Source: Chrysomallon squamiferum (lineage: Eukaryota > Mollusca > Gastropoda > Neomphalida > Peltospiridae). Taken from it: 64,000 nt of DNA. Where the stretch lies: NCBI GenBank assembly GCA_012295275.1, contig CM022678.1:19645056-19709055 (forward strand), in the 5' to 3' direction. The position numbers and the translations under genes are program-made. The notes beneath the pieces are model-generated. The model was not told where the DNA came from. It did no database searches and was given only the letters and a program-made list of their open reading frames with translations. Positions 48,786 through 59,798 of the stretch are shown one piece after another. Every line of letters begins with the position of its first letter. Positions within the stretch are counted from its first letter, which is position 1.

Positions 48786-49286
48786 TATAACTAAAGGTGC
48801 TCTCACACTTTGTAACATTCTCAGTACCATTCATATCATCTAGCAACTTGTTGTAGTGTGTTGTGTAGTGTGAATAAGCATTTAGAAGCCTTATCTGTTA
48901 ATTAAAATAAAAATATCTGACATTGTTACTGACTCCATATTTTTATATTGATTGACACATTCTGATATTGTATTTGAGCATTTCTGATATTGTAATATTG
49001 TATTTAAAATATTCTGATGCAGTATTTGAGAATTTCTGATATTGTATTTACAGTATTTTGATATTGTTTTTTTAAATTCTGATATTTAAGATTCTGATAC
49101 TGTATTTGCAAATTTCTGCTATTGTATTCAAAACATTTTGATACTGTGTTTAAAATATTCTGATAAAGTACTTGAGAATTTCTGGTATTTTATTTAAAAT
49201 AGTCTGACATTGTGTTTAAAATAATCTGATTCTGTGTTTGAGTTTTACTGATACTGTGTTTGAGTTTTACTGGTATTGTGTTTCAG
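48786..49286 (+). repeat. Rest of intron 12: 'CTGATATTGTATTT' array up to the exon 13 acceptor
   Basis: From about 48910 the phrase TTCTGATATTGTATTTGAGAA repeats with decay every 22-30 bp. Near the end it becomes GAGTTTTACTGATACTGTGTTT, with the last copy GAGTTTTACTGGTATTGTGTTTCAG being the true acceptor in shortened form; an earlier copy near 49050 also reads TGTATTTACAG. Confidence 0.75.
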
Positions 49287-49395
49287 AACATGTGGTTTGT
49301 GAAGATGAGTTCAAATATGCTCTGCTAGCTAACAACTGTCTGTACCCAGGGTTATCTACCCTTGTCATGTTGCTGCTTCACACATCCAGAGGAAG
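49287..49395 (+). CDS. KCNT: Slo2 exon 13 (RCK1)
   Basis: Encodes (E)[20 protein letters not shown] then [15 protein letters not shown], matching KCNT '[36 protein letters not shown]'. Enters phase 1, leaves phase 2 before GAAG|GTAAGT. Confidence 0.97.
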
Positions 49396-50007
<612 letters not shown>

Positions 50008-50157
50008 AGAGGGTGAGATTGCTACAGAACCATGGCAACAAGTGTACGGTCGTCACTCTGGAAATGAGATTTACCACATTCAGCTGAGTCGCAGCACGTT
50101 TTTCAGACAGTACGAAGGAAAACCCTTCACCTCCTCCTCAGCCAACGCCCACCAGAG
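50008..50157 (+). CDS. KCNT: Slo2 exon 14 (RCK1)
   Basis: Encodes (R)EGEIATEPWQQVYGRHSGN then EIYHIQLSRSTFFRQYEGKP and FTSSSANAHQR, matching KCNT 'EQWQRMYGRCSGNEVYHI....FFREYEGKSFT.AAFHAHKK'. Donor AGAG|GTTCAC is weak; exit phase 2 joins G at exon 15 as HQRFGVSL, exactly as in the family. The same CACCAGAG|GTTCAC string recurs 93 nt downstream at 50251 with an open, in-phase path. Confidence 0.95.
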
Positions 50158-51290
50158 GTTCACACAGTTCCTACTTACACGTACAATCACACAGTTCTTA
50201 CTTACACGCACAATCACACAGTTCCTACTTACACATACAATCCACCAGAGGTTCACAATCACACAGTTCCATGTACAATCACACTACATGTACAATCACA
50301 CACTACTTACACACGTACAATCACAGTTCTTACACGCACAATCACACGTACATGTAATCACACAGTTCCAGTTCTTTACATGTACAATACACGATAGTTC
50401 TTACTTACACTACAATTACACAATTACACAGTTTTTACAAGTCACATAATTCTTACTTACACATACAATTACACAGTTCTTACTTACATGTACAATTACA
50501 CAGTTCTTACTTACACGTACAATCACACAGTTTTTACTTACACGTACAATTACACAGTTCTTACTTACACGTACAATCACACAGTTTTACTTACACATTA
50601 CACACTTACTTACACCTACAATTACACAGTTCTTACATGTACAATTACACAGTTCTTACTTACATACAATTACACAGTTTTTTTTTACACAGTTCTTACT
50701 TACACGCACAATCACACAGTTCTTACTTACATGTACAATTACACATACTATTACACAGTTCTTACTTACACGTTCTTACTTACATGTACAATCACACAGT
50801 TTTTTTACTTACATACAATCACACATACTATACGTATAATCACAGTTCTTCTTACACAATCACACAGTTCTTACTTACAATCACACAGTTCTTACTTACA
50901 CGTACAATCACACATACAATCACACAGTTCTTTACAATCACATAGTTCTTACTTACAATACAATCACATAGTTCTTACTTACACAATCACACAGTTTTTA
51001 CATCATAATCAATCACATAGTTTACACATACAACTACATAGTTCTTACTTACACATACAATCACATAGTTCTTACTTACACATACAATCACATAGTTTTT
51101 ACTTACACATATAAGCACACAGTTCTTACTTACACCTATAATCACATAGTTTTTACTTACACGAATAATCACATAGTTCTTACTTACTCATATAATCACA
51201 TAGTTTTTACTTACACATATAATCACATAGTTTTTACTTATATGTGTTATAACATAGTTTTTAACTTACATGTATAACCACACAGCATAA
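50158..51290 (+). repeat. 27-bp minisatellite from the exon 14 donor region, about 38 units
   Basis: The consensus 'CACAGTTCTTACTTACACG' plus 'TACAATCA' is continuous with the first intron bases (GTTCACACAGTTC). A second CACCAGAG|GTTCAC lies at 50243-50256. With a period of 27 the exon 14 frame stays open to 50449. Units from about 51060 on have shifted to 'ATAATCACATAGTTTTTACTTACAC'-type variants. Confidence 0.92.
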
Positions 51291-51988
51291 ACATGCTAAC
51301 AACCTAGATGTTTAATATGTTGTAAACACAAAAGTATTCTTTGGAATAGATATATTGTTGATTACCTTTAATTTTTTTAAATTATTTTTTACTTTATTTG
51401 TTTATTTATTTATTATTTATTGTTTTATTTTTTATTAATATTTAATTTATTTATTTATTTGTTTGTTTATTTAGAAAATAAATTAATACATTTTTCTTTC
51501 TTTTTTTCTTTCTTTATTTCTTTCTTTTTTTCTTTCTTTATTTCTTTCTTTATTTCTTTCTTTATTTTTTTAGATTTTTTTATTATCACTATTATCATTC
51601 TTTTGTTTTTATTTTTCTTCTTTGTTATCTGATTTGATGTGTTTTAGTTTTTAATTTGTGTTTTAGATTCCTGTTAATTATTTTAATTTTTAATTTATTG
51701 TTTTAGATTTTAATTTATAATTGTATCTTACTTGTTGATTTAACATGTTTTTCTTTGTAATTTATTTTGTTGTCATTTTTGATGTATTGTGTTGTAAATT
51801 TTTAATTAACTGTTTTCATTTTTTATTTATTTTCTTTTAGATTCATTTTTATTGTTTCATTTTTTTAATTTATTGTGTTTTAAATTTATATTTATTGTGG
51901 TTTTGTTTTTAATTTATTTGTTTCAGTTCCTTATTTTTTGTGTTTTATTTTCATATTTATTGTGTTTTGTTTGTTGTGTGTTTCTAAG
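51291..51988 (+). repeat. Rest of intron 14, T-rich with acceptor-like copies
   Basis: TTTA and TTTC runs at 51370-51570, then a degenerate unit 'TTTTAATTTATTGTTTTAG' at 51640-51960 that gives several TGTTTTAG/TTTCAG strings before the true acceptor GTGTTTCTAAG. Confidence 0.7.
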
Positions 51989-52188
51989 GTTTGGGGTGTC
52001 TCTGGTTGCTGTGTTGGACATAACACGGGCTGATCCTCAGCTGCAGTTGAACCCAGGACCTGACTACATCCTCAAAGGCTCTGACTACTGCTTCTACATG
52101 GGAGTCACCCGCGAGGAGTACTCTAAAGTCAGCGACATGGCACAGAACAGAACATTCATTCCTTCTGCTGCAAGGACTAGGCACATAG
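51989..52188 (+). CDS. KCNT: Slo2 exon 15 (end of RCK1, start of linker)
   Basis: Encodes FGVSLVAVLDITRADPQLQL, NPGPDYILKGSDYCFYMGVT and REEYSKVSDMAQNRTFIPSA ARTRHI. NPGP..IL..SD.CFYM.VT matches KCNT '[21 protein letters not shown]' and marks the end of RCK1. Exit phase 1 before ATAG|GTAAAA; the donor is the first of seven near-identical copies. Confidence 0.95.
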
Positions 52189-52580
52189 GTAAAACATTTA
52201 TTCCTTTAGCAGAATATTTGTATTCCTTCTGCTGCCAGGACTAGGCACATAGGTAAAACATTTATTCCTTCTGCTGCAAGGACTAGACACATAGGTAAAA
52301 CATTTATTCCTTTAATAGAATATATATTTGTATTCCTTCTGCTACCAGGACTAGGCACATAGGTAAAACATTTAACAGAATCTTTTATTCCTTTTGCCAG
52401 GAATAGGTAAAACATTTATTCCTTTAGCAGAATCTTTGTATTCCTTCTGCTGCCAGGACTAGGCACATAGGTAAAACATTTATTCCTTAAGCAGAATCTT
52501 TGTATTCCTTCTGCTGCCAGGACTAGGCACATAGGTAAAACATTTATTCCTTTAGCAGAATATTTGTATTCCTTCACCTA
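52189..52580 (+). repeat. 64-bp minisatellite of exon 15 donor copies
   Basis: The unit repeats the exon end (TTCCTTCTGCTGCCAGGACT, AGGCACATAG) and donor (GTAAAACATTTATTCC). Donor-like sites start at 52189 (true), 52253, 52295, 52373, 52407, 52471 and 52535. A stop ends the exon frame at about 52244, so later donors would truncate the protein. Confidence 0.93.
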
Positions 52581-53028
52581 AAAGGATTAGATATGGTAGT
52601 ATAAAATTCTTCCTTGAAAGCTATTGAATGTAATATAATTACATCCCAAGTAGAAAAGGCACGGCATATAAGTATACAGTAGAAAATTTTTTTTCTTTTT
52701 TAAAGTAGAAAAAATCATCTCTAGGAAAATTACATTTATACTTTAGGTTGTAAAGATTAGGCAGAAAACATTCCTCATACCAGAGCTAGACATATAATAC
52801 CAACACAGTGTATTTATTCCTTAACTGCAAAGAATTAGGTGTAAATAAAAAATAATTGTTACTTCAGTTCAAATAAATAAGGATACAGTTGCAGTGGAAA
52901 GCATTCCTTTGATGAAAACTAGGGATGTAATTCCAGCAGAACACATGTATTTCTTTATTTGCAAATACAAGACTTATAGGTACAGTGAAACATCATTTCC
53001 TTAATTAGACAACATTTTCTTCTTTATC

Positions 53029-53085
<57 letters not shown>

Positions 53086-53330
53086 TAGAAAATATTTATA
53101 TATTCCTAATTATACACTGATAGAAAAAGTAAATTGTATTTATATTGAATAATGAATCTGCCAACACTTTATTACCTCGCCTAAATTTAAAAAAAAAAAA
53201 GTGTACTGAAGAACCAGTCTTTTTGTGTGAAGTGAATTTTCTTTAAACTGTATTTTATTATTATTATTATGATTATTCTTATTCTTATTTTATTTTATTA
53301 CTATTTTTATCATTATTTTTACCAATTATC

Positions 53331-53381
<51 letters not shown>

Positions 53382-53404
53382 CTTTTTATCATTTTTTTTT
53401 TCAG
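52581..53404 (+). repeat. Rest of intron 15 with (TA)n and (ATT)n
   Basis: Decayed array remnants at 52580-52990 ('CCTTAACTGCAAAGAATTAGG' type), (TA)n at 53033-53084, (ATT)n at 53336-53383 and a T-run before the acceptor. Confidence 0.75.
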
Positions 53405-53524
53405 AGCTGATAGCAAATGAAATTCAGAAGTGGCTACAGAGCGAGGGTGGTGACGATGACGTAGAAGATGATGAGAGTTTGTTCAGTACAATCACATCAC
53501 AGATCACATCTCAACTGTCTGAAA
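53405..53524 (+). CDS. KCNT: Slo2 exon 16 (RCK1-RCK2 linker)
   Basis: Encodes (E)LIANEIQKWLQSEGGDDDVE then DDESLFSTITSQITSQLSE. The acidic GGDDDVEDDES run is typical of the disordered linker and is not conserved in sequence. Acceptor TTTTTTCAG, donor GAAA|GTTTGT (weak), exit phase 1. A reading past the donor stops within ten codons. Confidence 0.75.
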
Positions 53525-54679
53525 GTTTGTATTCGTTTTGTATTTAATAGTCACCCAAAAATCATTGTATTAAAAGAACCCCAAAATTTAATCACCTTTT
53601 ATTTAATAACAACCACAAAATCAGTATTATTTTTGTATTAAAATCACCCTGAAGTTAATATTACTTAGTATTTAATACTTAGAAGTTATAATTTGTTTTG
53701 TATTTAACAGTCACCCCCAAATCAGTATTATCTTTGTATTAAATCACCCAGAAGTTAGTATTAACTTAGTATTTAATACTTAGAAGTTATAATTTATTTT
53801 GTATTTAACAGTCACCCACAAATTAGTATTATCTATGTACTAAATCACCCAGAAGTTAGTATTAACTTAATATTTAATACTAAAAAGTTATAATTTGTTT
53901 TGTATTTAACAGTCACCTGAAAATAAGTATTATCCTTGTATTAAATCACCAAAAAGTTTTTACTTTGTGTTTAATAGTCACTTAAAAGTTAGAATTCTCC
54001 TTGTATTTACAAATCACCTCAAGTTTAGTATCACGTTTCTACATCAGTCTTATAACATCACTTCAGTTTTTCACTAAGTTTGATGGTCAACCCAAAGTCC
54101 ACTTTGAATACAAAATTTATACAAAATTCATTTTTAACATTTTACTCAAAATCTAGTGTTCACTTTGTATTTAATAGATATTCCACAGTGAGTATTTAAT
54201 TCCCTGTGTTAGTATTCATTTTTTATTTTATTTACCTTAATACATTTGTTAATAACCTCAGGTATGTAATTTAAATTACTTACATTATTTTTCCCATGTA
54301 TATTTAATATTTTATAGAGTGAAATATTTATTATTTAATATGTGTGTGTTTGCGAATTGTAATTATATCTAGTTACTGTTTAACTTTTTTTTTTAACTTA
54401 CCTTGTCGTTTTACTTCTTTCTAAATAATATGACTTGCTTAAAATTAATCAATTAAATGCCATTTTCGAGTGAATTTTAACATTTTTATATCAGCTTAGT
54501 AATTTCAGTGACCTTTCTGCTTACTAAAATGAAATAATTGAGTTTAGATTACTTAATTTTTTTCTAGATTTTCCTAACTTTTTTAAAAGTGTGGCCAGCA
54601 TACTAAATAACAAAATCAAAAACGAAAATTCAGCGACCATCTTTGGTCAGGTTTCAAAAATCTGAATTTTAATGAAAAG

Positions 54680-54718
<39 letters not shown>

Positions 54719-54800
54719 AAAACATCAGTAGATAATAACAGATGCTTTGTTTTGCTTTGCTTTTTTAATAACCTAATCCTGACTTTCATTTTTTCAAAAG
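53525..54800 (+). repeat. Intron 16 with exon 16 donor-region array
   Basis: At 53525-53990 a unit of about 115 bp begins like the donor region (AGTTNGTATT..TTTTGTATTTAAYAGTCACC) and continues 'TATTATCTTTGTATTAAATCA'; there are about four copies. Farther on it decays into AT-rich sequence. An A-run occupies 54677-54717. Confidence 0.75.
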
Positions 54801-54978
54801 GCGTTCCCCTTGTTGGTGTAGGTAACCATGGAAACGGCGACAGAATGAACATGTTCCGACAGCGTGACTGGTTTCGACAGGTGAGCGAGACCGAGGAAAC
54901 CGGCGACTACGTCACCCGCGACAATCTCAACTGCTCAACCAGAATGTCGCAGATATTCCCCGAGATGGCTGTCGAAGG
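54801..54978 (+). CDS. KCNT: Slo2 exon 17 (linker)
   Basis: Encodes (S)VPLVGVGNHGNGDRMNMFRQ, RDWFRQVSETEETGDYVTRD and NLNCSTRMSQIFPEMAVE. Phase agrees with both neighbours and the codon composition is clearly coding. The linker sequence is not recognisable outside close relatives. It contains GTAACCATGGAAAC, an X-box-like string, within coding sequence. Donor GAAGG|GTAAGT, exit phase 2. Confidence 0.85.
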
Positions 54979-55295
54979 GTAAGTGCTTTCAAAATGTCCC
55001 CGGAAATTTCTCAAATACGTTTTTGATGACAGTCTCAAATATTCCTTCAGGTGGCTGTTTATGGGGGAAATTTGTTTTTTTCCTCTCAGATATTTCCAGA
55101 AATGATTGTGGAAGAGTAAATAAATATTTCAAATATTCCCTGAAATAGCCCATGAACAATAAACATCAGTAAAAATATAAAGACGTCATTTCCATTGCTT
55201 GTAATAGGATTAATATATTTAATAGATTAGGACATAAAATTTTAAAAAAGAAGTAGAAATTTCACTAATAAATATGAAAATAATTCTGTTTCTAG
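54979..55295 (+). repeat. Intron 17 with decayed copies of the exon 17 end
   Basis: Three diverged echoes of the exon end (CGCAGATATTCCCCGAGATG): CTCAAATATTCCTTCAGGTG near 55033, CTCAGATATTTCCAGAAATG near 55086 followed by ATTGTGGAAGAGTAAATA, and TCAAATATTCCCTGAAATAG near 55128. Confidence 0.75.
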
Positions 55296-55401
55296 ATTCA
55301 AAATCGGTCAGCCCCCCTGCACTATGCACGTGGGGAGTAAGAGGATTATGTGTCATCTCCATAGCAACAGACGACCCATTTGTTGTACTGAGTGGGGAAA
55401 A
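55296..55401 (+). CDS. KCNT: Slo2 exon 18 (metal-site-like CH..CC segment)
   Basis: Encodes (G)FKIGQPPCTMHVGSKRIM then CHLHSNRRPICCTEWGK. CHL..PICC aligns with KCNT 'LCHLLPVKAPFCCLRLDKG'; the Cys/His set has been described as a metal site in the Slo2 linker (from memory of structural work, not shown here). Enters phase 2, leaves phase 0 before AAAA|GTAGGT. Confidence 0.9.
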
Positions 55402-56044
55402 GTAGGTCATCTACTCATAGAGTAACTCAAAACACTCAAATATATTTTAATAATTATTAATTCAAATACTAACATGGATACTGAAATAATGCAAATACTC
55501 ATAACTCAAATATTAACAACTAACTGACATAACAAATACTCATAACTCACTTGTATAACTCAAATACTCATAACTCACTTGCATAACTCAAATACTCATA
55601 ACTCACTGATATAATTTAAAATTCAAAACTCACTGATAATTAACTCAAATACTCAGTGCTAACTGAGAAAACTAAGTACTAACTCAGATTCTCAGACTCA
55701 CTGAATAACTAACTCAAATACTCAATCAGATACTCGCTTAAATTAACTAAATTATTACTAACTTACTCATCACTAATCACTTGCATGTACAAAAACATCA
55801 CAGTTACAAATATTATTTAAAGGTAGTGAACCCAAAAATACAGTAAAATGTACTGAAGTCAGAATTATGATTTCATCGGAAATTAATACTAGCTGAACCA
55901 GCACACACAATGATTTTATATTGATAGGAAAGACAATTGACAGTTTATAAAACTTTGAGAAATTTGGGAAGGGGAATTCCTAAACAGTTGAGGCTAACTC
56001 ACTGAAATTTGGTGAGTGAAAATGACTTCCTAAAGTAAGTCAAG

Positions 56045-56134
<90 letters not shown>

Positions 56135-56567
56135 ACAATGGGAATATGGATAATATTAAACCAATAATTCAAATATCCACCGACTTCAGTACTTCTTACT
56201 TTATTTTATGTATTTACTAATTTTTACTAACATTCCATTGACTAATATTCCTTCCCATGATGTATGCAGATTGTTTTGTTTAGTCAGTCTCTGTATTGAA
56301 TTGTTCATTCTGTCACTGATGGACTTGAATTCAATACTTGGTAGAGGTCTTGTGAAAATGTATGTATAATATTAAAATATACTGAAATATAAGTATCCTA
56401 TCCTTAAATTTAATATGTGTAAAATTAACATATATATTATTTTAAGAAAATGTTAATGTGGACTATGCTTAAAAAAAGTAATGCAAATTTCATATAAAAT
56501 ATTTATAATTATATACAGTAATTATATCTAAAATATTATTATTTCTATGAAATACGTATTAAATATA

Positions 56568-56619
<52 letters not shown>

Positions 56620-56895
56620 AATCAGCTTATGATATGAATTCAAGTTAACACTGGATAAACAAATGTGCATTAAATGAAATCCTACTTAGCGTTACTTTTT
56701 AGACATTAAACTTCTGATTTATGTAGTTCAGTTTAAAACGAAATTTTAAACTTCTTTATTTGAAAATTATTTGATTATATTTTTTTTTGATTTAAGTAAC
56801 ATTTAAGTTGGTAAGATTTAGCTTACATGTAAATGTTTTAACACAAAATAAAAACAGGTAGTGACTGTGTGTTAAGTGAAAGTTTTATGTTACAG
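55402..56895 (+). repeat. Intron 18
   Basis: 'TAACTCAAATACTCATAACT' units recur at 55420-55790. Pure (TC)n runs at 56047-56133 and (GT)n at 56570-56617. The rest is AT-rich unique DNA. Confidence 0.85.
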
Positions 56896-57068
56896 GACTG
56901 TGAACACATAACATTCAAAAACGCCAACGACGACCGCTGGGACAATCAGCTCATTATTTTGACAGCGGAGACGGCAAACGTTGGAATATGTAACTTCATT
57001 ATTCCTCTCCGTTCAAGTTTCCACAGTTTTAACTCTCTCAGTCCAATTATTCTGCTTCTAGAACGTCA
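56896..57068 (+). CDS. KCNT: Slo2 exon 19 (start of RCK2)
   Basis: Encodes DCEHITFKNANDDRWDNQLI, ILTAETANVGICNFIIPLRS and SFHSFNSLSPIILLLER plus CA. Matches KCNT '[31 protein letters not shown]...LNPIVLLLDN', the first RCK2 strands. Exit phase 2 before CGTCA|GTAAGT. The last 42 nt plus the donor form the unit of the following array. The residues after IILLL are ERQPEQ, where vertebrate KCNT has DNKPDH. Confidence 0.97.
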
Positions 57069-58205
57069 GTAAGTAGTTTTAATTTTTGCATTCCAGTTAT
57101 ACTTTTTCAAGGATATCAGTAAGTTGTTTTAACTCTCTCAGTCCAATTATATTTCTTCTAGAACCTCAGTAGGTTGTTTTAATTTTCGCATTCCAGTTAT
57201 AATTTTTCAAGGATATCAGTAAGTTGTTTTAACTCTCTGAGTCCAATTATTCTGCTTCTAGAACGTCAGTAAGTTGTTTTAACTCTCTGCCCAATTATAC
57301 TGCTTCTAGAACGTCAGTTCTTTTATCTCTTCTAGAACGTCACAATTAACTCTCTAGTACAATTATACTTCTAGAACGTCAGTAAGTTGTTTTAACTCTA
57401 GCCCAATTATACTGCTAGAACGTCAGTAAGTTGTATTTCTAGTACAATCATACTGCTTCTAGAACGTCAGTAAGTTGTTTTAACTCTCTCAGTACAATCA
57501 TACTGCTTCTAGAACGTCAGTAAGTTGTATTAACTCTAGTACAATCATACTGCTTCTAGAACGTCAGTAAGTTGTTTTAACTCTCTCAGTACAATCATAC
57601 TGCTTCTAGAACGTCAGTAAGTTGTTTTAACTCTCTCAGTACAATCATACTGCTTCTAGAACGTCAGTAAGTTGTTTTAACTCTCTGCCCAATCATACTG
57701 CTTCTAGAACGTCAGTAAGTTGTTTTAACTCTCTAGTACAATTATACTGCTTCTAGAACGTCACTAAGTTGTTTTAACTCTCTAGTACAATTATACTGCT
57801 TCTAGAACGTCAGTAAGTTGTTTTGACTCTCTAGTACAATCATACTGCTTCTAGAACGTCAGTAAGTTGTTTTAACTCTCTAGTACAATCATACTGCTTC
57901 TAGAACGTCAGTAAGTTGTTTTAACTCTCTAGTACAATCATACTGCTTCTAGAACGTCAGTAAGTTGTATTAACTCTCTAGTACAATCATACTGCTTCTA
58001 GAACGTCAGTAAGTTGTATTAACTCTCTAGTACAATCATACTGCTTCTAGAACGTCAGTAAGTTGTATTAACTCTCTAGTACAATCATACTGCTTCTAGA
58101 ACGTCTGTATGTTGTTTTAACTCTCTCAGTACAATCATACTGCTTCTAGAACGTCAGTAAGTTGTATTAACTCTAGTACAATCATATTTCTTTAGGATAC
58201 TAATG
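57069..58205 (+). repeat. 48-50-bp minisatellite of exon 19 junctions, about 22 units
   Basis: Each unit reads GTAAGTTGTTTTAACTCTC(TC)AG, then a 27-nt segment TACAATCATACTG.. to ..TAGAACGTCA, then the next GTAAG. So each unit holds a pyrimidine-rich acceptor-like string, 27 exon-like nucleotides and a donor. Early copies carry CCAATTAT instead of TACAATCAT; one copy at about 58105 has GTCTGTATG in place of the donor; a few are shortened (57310-57440). Confidence 0.95.
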
Positions 58206-58339
58206 TAAGTTATTTATTTATTATTATTATATTTGTTAAGAAATCTTTTTAATATAGGAGATTTGTCTGTGTCTTACTTTCATAATTAATCTAAATATCA
58301 TGTTTGTTATTTATTTGTTCTGATTTATTTTTTCCTCAG
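58206..58339 (+). other. End of intron 19
   Basis: AT-rich unique sequence leading to acceptor TTTTTTCCTCAG of exon 20. Confidence 0.6.
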
Positions 58340-58411
58340 ACCTGAACAGATATTTCTTGAAACTATTGCACATTTTCCTCTTGTGTTCTGGGTGCAAGGC
58401 AAAATGACAAG
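58340..58411 (+). CDS. KCNT: Slo2 exon 20 (RCK2)
   Basis: Encodes (Q)PEQIFLETIAHFPLVFWVQG KMT, aligning with KCNT '[25 protein letters not shown]'. Enters phase 2, leaves phase 2 before ACAAG|GTAAGT. Gln replaces the first His of the vertebrate Na+-coordinating loop. Confidence 0.94.
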
Positions 58412-58781
58412 GTAAGTAAAAAGTATATATATTTTTAAAATCAATGTTTTTAAATTCTTCATTATTTTATTTGAATTTATGTTTTAATTAATGAAAACGT
58501 TTCAGTTTTACCTGACACACTTTTTTTAAAAAATAAAATAAAATATTAATTTCTATTAAACTAATTGAAAGGTTGTTACATATTTCTGTTTTAAAGTTGC
58601 AGTAGTGGTGTTCGACTGCTGATAACATAATAAATTTACTGCATTAAAGTGTTCAAGAAAATTATATAATATTACTGATATGTAATAAAATATATCTGTT
58701 ATAGTGATCATGGTGATAAAGCTATTCCTCTGTTGAAAATTTAATAAAAGTTTATTATTATTATTATTATTTATTTATTTA

Positions 58782-58812
<31 letters not shown>

Positions 58813-59030
58813 ATGACCCATTCACTGATATTAGTGCAGACATGAAGGATTATTGTTACTACTACTACTACTACTACTACAGCAACAACAACAACTACAA
58901 TACAGCTACTACTGTTATTATCATTTTTGATATTATTAAAATGTGCAGAAAACATGCACAATACATACATACATATATTTATATATAGATATATTTAATA
59001 GGGTAATGGTTGGTTATTAAATATATCACA
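58412..59030 (+). other. First part of intron 20
   Basis: AT-rich, with ATT/TTTA and T-run at 58752-58808 and an (ACT)n run at 58858-58880. Confidence 0.6.
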
Positions 59031-59798
59031 TAGTAATGTAGACAGTATATTTCAGTATTGATGATACAGTAATATAGACAGTATATTTCAGTATTGATGA
59101 CAGTAATGTAGACAGTGTTGATGACACAATAATGTAGAATGTATTTCAGTATTGATGACACAGTAATGTACACAGTGTTTCAGTATTGATGACACAGTAA
59201 TGTAGACAATGTGTATTTCAGTATTGATGACACAGTAATGTACACAGTGTATTTCAGTACTGATGACACAGTAATGCAGGTGTATTTCAGTACTGATGAC
59301 ACAGTAATGTAGACACTGTGTATTTCAGTACTGATGACACAGTAATTTAGACTGTGTATTTCAGTATTGATGACACGGTAATGTAGACACTATGTTTCAG
59401 TATTGATGACACAGTAATGTAGACACTGTATTTCAGTATTGATGACACAGTAATGTAGACAGTGTTGATGACACAGTAATGTAGACTGTGTATTTCAGTA
59501 CTGATGACACAGTAATGTAGACAGTGTTGATGACACAGTAATGTAGACACTGTATTTCAGTATTGATGACACGGTAATGTAGACAGTGTTGATGACACAG
59601 TAATGTAGACACTGTATTTCAGTATTGATGACACAGTAATGTAGACAGTGTTGATGACACAGTAATGTAGACACTGTATTTCAGTATTGATGACACAGTA
59701 ATGTAGACATTGTGTATTTCAGTATTGATGACACAGTAATGTAGACAGTGTGTATTTCAGTATTGATGACACAGTAATGTAGACAGTGTGTATTTCAG
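59031..59798 (+). repeat. 38/58-bp minisatellite of exon 21 acceptor copies
   Basis: The unit TGTGTATTTCAG followed by TATTGATGACACAGTAATGT and AGACA repeats about 17 times, some shortened to GTGTTGATGACACAG. TATTTCAG|TATTGATGA is identical to the true exon 21 acceptor (59798/59799) plus the first nine exon bases. Read in phase, each upstream copy reaches GTA ATG TAG, so upstream acceptor use would truncate the protein. Confidence 0.95.
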
